From Flavobacteriales bacterium (GTDB lineage: Bacteria > Bacteroidota > Bacteroidia > Flavobacteriales_D > Sanyastnellaceae): 7,246 nt of DNA. The stretch spans positions 1 through 7,246 of the forward strand of contig DQKQ01000104.1 of assembly GCA_015660615.1 (NCBI GenBank), given 5' to 3'. Positions 1 to 4,687 of this stretch are shown here, one piece after another. The notes under the pieces were generated by a model. The model was not told the origin of the DNA, did no database searches, and saw only the letters and a list, made by a program, of their open reading frames with translations. The position numbers were made by a program, and so were the translations under genes. The first letter of the stretch is position 1; each line of letters begins with the position of its first letter.

Positions 1-333
1 ATGTTTCTCCAAGACCTTGGTTTAGAAGAAGCCGGAGTCGCAAAACTCATCAGAACAGAATACGAACTTTTAGACCTTCATACCTACTTTACTGCAGGTG
101 TTAAGGAAGTCAGGGCTTGGACCGTACGTAAAGGCGCAAAAGCTCCACAAGCTGCGGGCGTAATTCACACAGATTTCGAAAAAGGTTTCATCCGAGCTGA
201 AGTTATGGCTTACAATGATTTCGTGAACTATGGATCAGAAAATGCAGTTAAGGAAGCTGGTAAATTATCAGTTGAGGGAAAGGAATACATCGTTAAAGAT
301 GGTGACATCATGCACTTCCGATTCAATGTATAA
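1..333 (+). CDS. ychF: YchF family redox-regulated ATPase, C-terminal part (5' end outside the window)
   Basis: This is the last 110 residues of YchF (also called EngD or OLA1-like), a P-loop protein of the Obg/TRAFAC group that prefers ATP over GTP and associates with ribosomes. The stretch covers the end of the protein with the TGS/DUF933 domain. Diagnostic motifs are YFTAGVKEVRAWTV (residues 30-43), IHTDFEKGFIRAEV (55-68) and the terminal GDIMHFRFNV (101-110), which ends nearly all YchF proteins. Family members are about 363 residues, so roughly 250 residues, including the nucleotide-binding G domain, lie to the left of the window. The ATG at base 1 is an internal methionine (family alignments continue through it), not the start. 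The TAA stop at 331-333 overlaps the start of the next gene, which suggests cotranscription and translational coupling. Nothing in the visible part looks damaged. Confidence 0.96.
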   Translation: MFLQDLGLEEAGVAKLIRTEYELLDLHTYFTAGVKEVRAWTVRKGAKAPQAAGVIHTDFEKGFIRAEVMAYNDFVNYGSENAVKEAGKLSVEGKEYIVKDGDIMHFRFNV

Positions 334-754
334 GCTATTTCTATATATCTGGCTTTGCTTTGGATCGTTAAGTCTTTTCGGCCAAATTCAAGTGCCTGGA
401 ATGCCACTCTCTGTTGCAGCTACAATGCTGAATCAACAGCAAGCATGGAATAATGGAGACCTAGAGGGATTTATGATAGGATATATGCAATCAGACAGTC
501 TTTTATTTGTTGGTGGAAGTGGTGTAACCACTGGGTATAATGCAACTCTGAGTAGATATAAAAAGGGATACCCGGATAGAGAGTCTATGGGACATCTTAC
601 ATTCACTAACAGGAGTTGGACTCCACTTTGTGACAACTCCGCACTTGTTATTGGGGCTTGGAGGTTGAATGAAGAAGTGGGTGGAATGTACTCTCTTGTT
701 TGGCGTAAAATCAATAAAGAGTGGGTGATAGTAGCCGATCACTCTAGCGATTAA
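326..754 (+). CDS. Secreted DUF4440 / SnoaL-like (NTF2-fold) protein
   Basis: This encodes a 142-residue protein. The ATG at 326 is preferred over the in-frame ATG at 230 because it gives a clean signal peptide (K3, hydrophobic 4-18, likely cleavage before Q20 after SLFG) and overlaps the ychF stop by only 8 bases, a normal coupling arrangement; the earlier start would lie deep inside ychF. C11 is preceded by WL rather than a small residue, so a lipobox is unlikely. The mature part matches DUF4440: AWNNGDLEGFM (40-50), SLLFVGG (58-64), the RYKKGYPD block (78-85), MGHLTF (88-93), GAWRL (110-114), and the closing VWRKINKEWVIVADHSS (125-141). DUF4440 proteins have the NTF2-like cone fold, which can be enzymatic or ligand binding; this clade has no assigned activity, so no substrate can be named. 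Location is inferred to be periplasmic or exported. No Shine-Dalgarno sequence is visible upstream. Confidence 0.88.
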   Translation: MYKLFLYIWLCFGSLSLFGQIQVPGMPLSVAATMLNQQQAWNNGDLEGFMIGYMQSDSLLFVGGSGVTTGYNATLSRYKKGYPDRESMGHLTFTNRSWTPLCDNSALVIGAWRLNEEVGGMYSLVWRKINKEWVIVADHSSD

Positions 755-757
755 TCC

Positions 758-1342
758 ATGTTATTATTAATCTTAGCTGTAACGGTAGGGGCTTCATTGT
801 TCGCGATGAAGAAACCCCAAATATTAGATAAGCTTATGCTTGTCCCCTACAACGTTAATCACTTTAAGGAATATTATAGGATTGTAAGTCATGGATTTAT
901 TCATGCCGATGGAACTCATTTGTTTTTTAACATGTTTGTTCTTTGGGAATTCGGTAAGACTGTAGAGGCAGAAATGGGGGCTTCTTTTCCGGTTTTGTAT
1001 TTCGGAGCGCTTTTAACTGCAGCAATTCCTGCACTAACTAAGCATAAGGACAATGTTAATTACAGATCCCTGGGTGCTTCAGGGGCAGTGAGCGCTGTTT
1101 TAATGGCTTTCATTGTTGCTCACCCCACACATACTCTTTTACTCTTTTTCATCATCCCCATGCCAGCTATTTTTGCTGGAGTTCTATTCTTTCTGTACGA
1201 GAGGCATATGCAGAAGAATGGGGGTACAGGTATAGCTCATGACGCACATATATATGGAGCTTTGTTTGGACTGTTATTTAGTGTAGTAAAAGACCCGAGC
1301 TCAATTGGCAGAATGTTATCTGCAATTATTCAACTATTCTGA
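758..1342 (+). CDS. Rhomboid family intramembrane serine protease
   Basis: A 194-residue polytopic membrane protein with the six-helix rhomboid core and little else. The GlpG-like landmarks are in order: L1-region YYRIVSHGFIHAD (39-51), the HxxxN oxyanion-side motif H54/N58, the nucleophile motif GASG with Ser108 (106-109), and the catalytic His164 in AHDAHIYGALFG (160-171), forming the Ser-His dyad. Hydrophobic segments lie near 1-17, 53-66, 76-92, 105-122, 125-147 and 160-177. Rhomboids cleave transmembrane segments of other membrane proteins within the bilayer; the substrate here cannot be inferred. The start is fixed because a stop codon, TAA at 752-754, lies two codons upstream in the same frame. 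The gene follows the DUF4440 gene after 3 bases, so it almost certainly shares its mRNA. Its last 17 bases overlap the 3' end of the minus-strand division gene. All catalytic residues are present, so it should be active. Confidence 0.94.
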   Translation: MLLLILAVTVGASLFAMKKPQILDKLMLVPYNVNHFKEYYRIVSHGFIHADGTHLFFNMFVLWEFGKTVEAEMGASFPVLYFGALLTAAIPALTKHKDNVNYRSLGASGAVSAVLMAFIVAHPTHTLLLFFIIPMPAIFAGVLFFLYERHMQKNGGTGIAHDAHIYGALFGLLFSVVKDPSSIGRMLSAIIQLF

Positions 1343-1652
1343 ACACCTCTTCTTCTGGGCGCTTCATAAAGTAGCGCTCACGTGCAACCCTCTCTAAGAC
1401 GGCTGGGTTCTTCTCGATTTCCTCAAGTTGTAATCGCAATTCGTTGTTTTTTAAATTAGTTACTTCAACCTCTTTCCTCATTTCTTGGAGTTTTGATTGC
1501 TCCTTAGCGATAAAGAATAAATCAATATCACTAATAAACATTACCCAAAACAGACCAATCAATGCTGTCGCCGAATACCTATTCCTTAGAATGCCAAGGC
1601 CAACATTAGATAGTTTCCGTAAAAAAGGAGAGTTAACAAAGAATTTTATCAT
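1326..1652 (-). CDS. FtsB/DivIC-type septum formation initiator protein
   Basis: A 108-residue bitopic membrane protein. It has a basic N-terminal stretch (residues 1-25, several K/R), one hydrophobic segment (about 27-42), a Lys/Glu/Gln-rich coiled coil (about 48-80) and the C-terminal family signature NPAVLERVARERYFMKRPEE (82-101) followed by EVFRIV. This plan is that of FtsB in Gram-negatives and DivIC in Gram-positives, which pair with FtsL and FtsQ/DivIB to activate septal peptidoglycan synthesis. A cytoplasmic N-terminus and periplasmic coiled coil are inferred from the charge distribution. The start at 1652 lies 14 bases after the clpC stop, so the two genes probably share a transcript; a short GAGAAA lies just before the ATG but is a weak ribosome site. 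Its stop region overlaps the rhomboid gene convergently by 17 bp. The family assignment is firm; FtsB versus DivIC naming is a matter of convention, so no symbol is given. Confidence 0.9.
   Translation of the reverse strand: MIKFFVNSPFLRKLSNVGLGILRNRYSATALIGLFWVMFISDIDLFFIAKEQSKLQEMRKEVEVTNLKNNELRLQLEEIEKNPAVLERVARERYFMKRPEEEVFRIVE
1356..1380 (+). terminator. Weak hairpin just past the rhomboid stop, possible 3'-end structure
   Basis: On the plus strand TGGGCGCT (1356-1363) can pair with AGCGCTCA (1373-1380) around a 9-base loop, giving seven Watson-Crick pairs and one G-U. It starts 14 bases after the rhomboid stop and is the only stem I see where the plus-strand operon should end. No T-run follows it, and it lies inside the coding sequence of the division gene (the MKRPEE codons), so the symmetry could be accidental. 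In the minus-strand RNA the G-U becomes an A-C mismatch. Confidence 0.18.
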
Positions 1653-1666
1653 TTTCTCAAGTTGGC

Positions 1667-4390
1667 TCAGGAATCATCTTTATCATCTTTCTTAGAAGTT
1701 GATTTTTCCTTAGCAGATTTTTCTTTGACAGATTTCTTAGACTTCTTCTTCTTTTTTGCTTTCGGCTTCACATCCACATCTTCTTTTAGATCAAGAGCTT
1801 CTGAGGCACCTTTAGGCATAACAAGTACTCCGCCCTTTACGACTGTAATTGTAAGATTATCATCTCCCTTCGTGTAATCAGCCGTTAGTAAGTCTCCTTC
1901 CTGAACAGCAGAGTTAATGATTTCTTCTGCAAATGGATCCTCAAGATGCTTTTGAATTGCCCTCTTCAGTGGACGAGCCCCGTATTTCTCATCATATCCT
2001 TTGTTTACGATGTAGTCCTTTGCCTCATCAGAAACGTTAAAACCATAGCCTAAATCTTTAATTCGCTGACTAAGTTCATCTAACTCAATGTCAATTATCT
2101 TGTGAATATGCTCACGCTTTAGAGACTGAAATAATACAACATCATCAATTCTGTTCAGGAATTCAGGAGCGAAAGCACTCTTCAAAGCTTTTTGAATAAT
2201 TCCTGCTCTATTTTGCTCCTCATTCTTCTCACGAGCAGAAGTATTGAACCCTACACCAGTTCCAAACTCAGACAATTGTCTCGCCCCTATATTAGAAGTC
2301 ATTATCATCACTGTATTTCTAAAGTCAATCTTTCTGCCTAAGCTATCTGTCATAACCCCATAATCAAGGGCTTGTAGTAGTAGGTTAAACACATCTGGAT
2401 GTGCTTTCTCAATTTCATCTAACAGCACAATAGAGTAGGGGCGGCGGCGCACCTTTTCAGTAAGTTGTCCACCTTCTTCATACCCAACATATCCTGGAGG
2501 CGCTCCGATTAATCTTGTAACAGCAAACTTCTCCATATATTCACTCATGTCAATTCTGATAAGAGCTTCATCACTGTCGAACATAAATTGAGCTAATATT
2601 TTTGCCAACTGTGTTTTCCCAACCCCTGTAGGTCCCAAGAAAATAAATGAACCAATAGGTTTGTTGGGATCTTTAAGTCCAGCCCTGTTGCGCTTAATAG
2701 ACTTCACAACCTTTTTAATAGCTTCAGACTGACCGATCACCTTTCCTTCAATGTCTTTATCCATCCTAGCGAGTTTGCCGCTTTCTTTCTCGGCAATACG
2801 CTTAACGGGGATGCCTGTCATCATAGCTACGACATCTCCAACATGAGCTTCAGTTACTGTTACTCTAAGATTTTTACTATCGTCCGCCCATTTAAGTTTC
2901 GCTGCAGCAAGGCGTTCCATTAAATTTCGCTCGGAATCCCTAAGTCTAGCAGCCTCTTCATATCGTTGGCTCCTTACAACTTTAATTTTCTCATCCTTAA
3001 TTCTATCGATTTCCTCTTCAATTTGAATAATCTCTTCGGGTACATGAATGTTATTTAAATGTACTCGACTACCAACCTCATCTAAAGCGTCAATTGCTTT
3101 GTCTGGCAAATGTCTATCTGTAATATAACGTGCGGTAAGCTTCACACAAGCGTCAATAGCCTTATCAGTGTAACTGACACTGTGATGCTCTTCATACTTA
3201 TCTTTAATGTTGTGAAGTATTTCTTTAGTTTCTTCAATATTAGTAGCCTCTACTAAAACCTTTTGAAAACGTCTCTCTAATGCCCCATCTTTCTCAATAT
3301 GCTGACGGAATTCATCAAGTGTAGTTGCTCCAATGCATTGAACCTCTCCTCTTGCAAGAGCAGGTTTAAACATGTTAGAAGCATCAAGAGAACCGCTTGC
3401 ACCACCAGCACCCACAATAGTATGTATCTCATCGATAAAAAGAATCACATCGGGAGATTTATTCAGCTCATTCATAACAGCCTTCAATCGTTCCTCAAAT
3501 TGCCCCCTGTACTTAGTTCCAGCAACGAGAGAGGCTATATCTAATGTGACAATTCTCTTTCCGTAAAGAACTCTGCTAACATTTTTTTCTACAATCCTCA
3601 AGGCCAAACCCTCTGCTATTGCACTCTTACCCACCCCAGGTTCACCTATAAGTATTGGATTGTTCTTCTTCCTTCTTGATAATACTTGAGAAACGCGTTC
3701 GATCTCTTTTGCTCGTCCCACTATAGGGTCAAGCTTTCCGTCTTCAGCCATTTTAGTAAGGTCCCTGCCGAAATTATCTAGAACAGGAGTTGTACTCTTT
3801 GACTCTCCCTTTCTTTTAGCACCTCCGCTTTTACTGCCGCCACTACTCATGCCCCCACTACTTGCTCCGCTAGTATGACTTGCTGCAGGATCGTCTTCAA
3901 TCGAAGATGTCGGAGTATCATAGCTGGGAAGGTCACTTGATGGACTAATATTGTCTGAAATAATTGTTTCAAACTCTTCTTTTGCAACATCGTAATCAAT
4001 ATTGAAAGCATTCAGAGACTTTGTCGCTACGTTGTCTTCATCTTTTAGGATGCTAAGCAATAGGTGTTCCGTACCGATAATAGCGCTCTTGAAAATCTTA
4101 GCTTCTAAATAAGTTATTTTTAATATCTTCTCCGCTTGCTTAACTAATGGTAGGTTTCCCTTCCCAATCTGTTTACCTCCAGCAGGCCTAATGGAGTTTT
4201 CAACCAACTCTCTTAGTTTGCCTACTTCGCAGTTTAATCCCTCAAGGATTTGGATGGCCGTTCCTTCCCCTTCTTTTATGATACCTAATAGTAGATGCTC
4301 TACCCCTATGTAGTTGTGCTCTAGGCGTAAAGCTTCCTCACGGCTGAAGGTGATAACTTCTCTTACTCGGGGTGAAAATTTAGCGTCCAT
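1667..4390 (-). CDS. clpC: ATP-dependent Clp protease ATP-binding subunit ClpC
   Basis: A 907-residue Hsp100 AAA+ unfoldase that feeds proteins to ClpP. Domain order: N-domain with two Clp_N repeats (about 1-145), a Ser/Gly-rich linker (about 146-203), AAA+ D1 with Walker A GEPGVGKS (249-256), Walker B VILFIDE (315-321) and Arg residues at 373-374, a UVR/M-domain coiled coil (about 455-500), AAA+ D2 with Walker A GPTGVGKT (586-593), Walker B IVLLDE (654-659), sensor Asn700 and sensor-2 GARPLKR (804-810), and the D2-small domain. The UVR motif in the middle domain makes it ClpC rather than ClpB or ClpA. The VGF tripeptide (713-715) sits at the ClpP-docking loop, supporting a proteolytic role. 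Both ATPase sites look intact. The protein is longer than the usual 810-850 residues because of the linker and a Lys/Ser-rich tail (about 875-907). The start gives the canonical ClpC N-terminus MDAKFSPRVREV. No Shine-Dalgarno sequence precedes it. The division gene follows it closely. Confidence 0.97.
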   Translation of the reverse strand: MDAKFSPRVREVITFSREEALRLEHNYIGVEHLLLGIIKEGEGTAIQILEGLNCEVGKLRELVENSIRPAGGKQIGKGNLPLVKQAEKILKITYLEAKIFKSAIIGTEHLLLSILKDEDNVATKSLNAFNIDYDVAKEEFETIISDNISPSSDLPSYDTPTSSIEDDPAASHTSGASSGGMSSGGSKSGGAKRKGESKSTTPVLDNFGRDLTKMAEDGKLDPIVGRAKEIERVSQVLSRRKKNNPILIGEPGVGKSAIAEGLALRIVEKNVSRVLYGKRIVTLDIASLVAGTKYRGQFEERLKAVMNELNKSPDVILFIDEIHTIVGAGGASGSLDASNMFKPALARGEVQCIGATTLDEFRQHIEKDGALERRFQKVLVEATNIEETKEILHNIKDKYEEHHSVSYTDKAIDACVKLTARYITDRHLPDKAIDALDEVGSRVHLNNIHVPEEIIQIEEEIDRIKDEKIKVVRSQRYEEAARLRDSERNLMERLAAAKLKWADDSKNLRVTVTEAHVGDVVAMMTGIPVKRIAEKESGKLARMDKDIEGKVIGQSEAIKKVVKSIKRNRAGLKDPNKPIGSFIFLGPTGVGKTQLAKILAQFMFDSDEALIRIDMSEYMEKFAVTRLIGAPPGYVGYEEGGQLTEKVRRRPYSIVLLDEIEKAHPDVFNLLLQALDYGVMTDSLGRKIDFRNTVMIMTSNIGARQLSEFGTGVGFNTSAREKNEEQNRAGIIQKALKSAFAPEFLNRIDDVVLFQSLKREHIHKIIDIELDELSQRIKDLGYGFNVSDEAKDYIVNKGYDEKYGARPLKRAIQKHLEDPFAEEIINSAVQEGDLLTADYTKGDDNLTITVVKGGVLVMPKGASEALDLKEDVDVKPKAKKKKKSKKSVKEKSAKEKSTSKKDDKDDS

Positions 4391-4431
4391 ATTGTTTAAA
4401 GTCTTAAGTTCAAATTAAAAGTAAATCCTTT

Positions 4432-4443
4432 GTTATGTATAAC
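4432..4443. promoter_or_regulatory. Perfect 5-bp dyad GTTAT-GT-ATAAC, possible operator
   Basis: GTTAT and ATAAC form a perfect inverted repeat around GT. It lies about 42-53 bases before the clpC start and shares its last three bases with a longer dyad. Short AT-rich dyads arise often by chance, so on its own it is weak; its position next to the larger dyad is what makes it worth recording. No regulator can be named. Confidence 0.3.
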
Positions 4444-4464
4444 GCTTTACATGTGTAAAGTGTT
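4441..4464. promoter_or_regulatory. 24-bp near-perfect dyad upstream of clpC, candidate operator
   Basis: The arms AACGCTTTACA (4441-4451) and TGTAAAGTGTT (4454-4464) are complementary at 10 of 11 positions around a TG centre; the inner 7 bp (CTTTACA/TGTAAAG) are perfect. The size and shape suit a dimeric helix-turn-helix repressor or activator. It lies between the candidate clpC -7 box (4481-4488) and the clpC start, a typical place for repression. In RNA it could also fold as a hairpin, but the 2-base centre makes a tight loop, so protein binding to DNA is the likelier use. The regulator is unknown. Confidence 0.5.
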
Positions 4465-4480
4465 GCTTAAGGACTTACTC

Positions 4481-4488
4481 CAAATCTA
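4481..4488 (-). promoter_or_regulatory. Candidate -7 box (TAGATTTG) for clpC
   Basis: On the minus strand this reads TAGATTTG, an exact match to the Bacteroidota -7 consensus TAnnTTTG. It lies about 90 bases before the clpC ATG, which would give an untranslated leader of about 80-85 bases containing both dyads. I do not see a TTG-type -33 element at the expected 17-23 base spacing, so the promoter is either weak, regulated or wrongly placed. Confidence 0.4.
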
Positions 4489-4600
4489 CATATCTACTCC
4501 GAATAGATGAAATAAAGTTATCATCGTTATTCACAACTAAAAACTATCTATTGTGAAGAATTGAAGGTTTTTTTTTAGCTGTTACTTACGTTGCTTTTCG

Positions 4601-4608
4601 TATTTTTG
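4601..4608 (+). promoter_or_regulatory. Candidate -7 box (TATTTTTG) for gyrA
   Basis: This is an exact match to TAnnTTTG on the plus strand, 79 bases before the gyrA ATG. A T9 run (4568-4576) lies just upstream of where the -33 element would fall and could act as an AT-rich upstream element. No clear TTG is found at the usual spacing. The inferred transcript start is near 4612-4616. Confidence 0.4.
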
Positions 4609-4634
4609 AGTTCCCTGTGTAATTGCTGTTTATA

Positions 4635-4646
4635 CGCTTTTTAGCG
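4635..4646 (+). other. Small hairpin in the presumed gyrA leader
   Basis: CGCT (4635-4638) and AGCG (4643-4646) pair around a TTTT loop. GCTG (4625-4628) and CAGC (4654-4657) could form a second, outer stem around it. It would lie in the 5' untranslated region of gyrA, about 40-50 bases before the start. The stem is short, and a role is not demonstrated. Confidence 0.22.
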
Positions 4647-4687
4647 AATCATTCAGCTCTCAGTTTTATTGAAGATTAGATGATACT

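Larger units (their letters stand above)
4391..4687. other. Divergent intergenic control region between clpC and gyrA
   Basis: These 297 noncoding bases separate two divergently transcribed genes and so should contain both promoters. They are AT-rich with no credible ORF. From the clpC side one finds two adjoining dyads (4432-4464), a minus-strand TAnnTTTG box (4481-4488), a short direct repeat of ATCTAC with period 8 (4484-4489 and 4492-4497), a run of nine T (4568-4576), a plus-strand TAnnTTTG box (4601-4608) and a small hairpin (4635-4646). No CIRCE-type HrcA site or CtsR heptad repeat, the classical clp operators of Firmicutes, was recognised. Confidence 0.85.

Noticed and set aside
230..325. 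Upstream in-frame extension of the DUF4440 gene starting at ATG 230
   Set aside because: It would overlap ychF by about 100 bases and bury the clear signal peptide that begins at 326.
433..742. Minus-strand ORFs opposite the DUF4440 gene
   Set aside because: They resemble no family, overlap a well-supported gene entirely and have Cys/Pro/Ser-rich compositions typical of antisense frames.
1444..1877. Plus-strand ORFs opposite the division gene and the clpC 3' end
   Set aside because: The Phe/Ser-rich sequence is simply the antisense of lysine-rich codons in the ClpC tail and of the FtsB/DivIC coiled coil.
3299..3566. Two plus-strand ORFs inside clpC
   Set aside because: They overlap the conserved D1 ATPase region and show no recognisable domain or start signal.
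4568..4576. Run of nine T as a possible intrinsic terminator
   Set aside because: No GC-rich stem precedes it on the plus strand, and no gene ends upstream that would need it; an AT-rich promoter element is more plausible.
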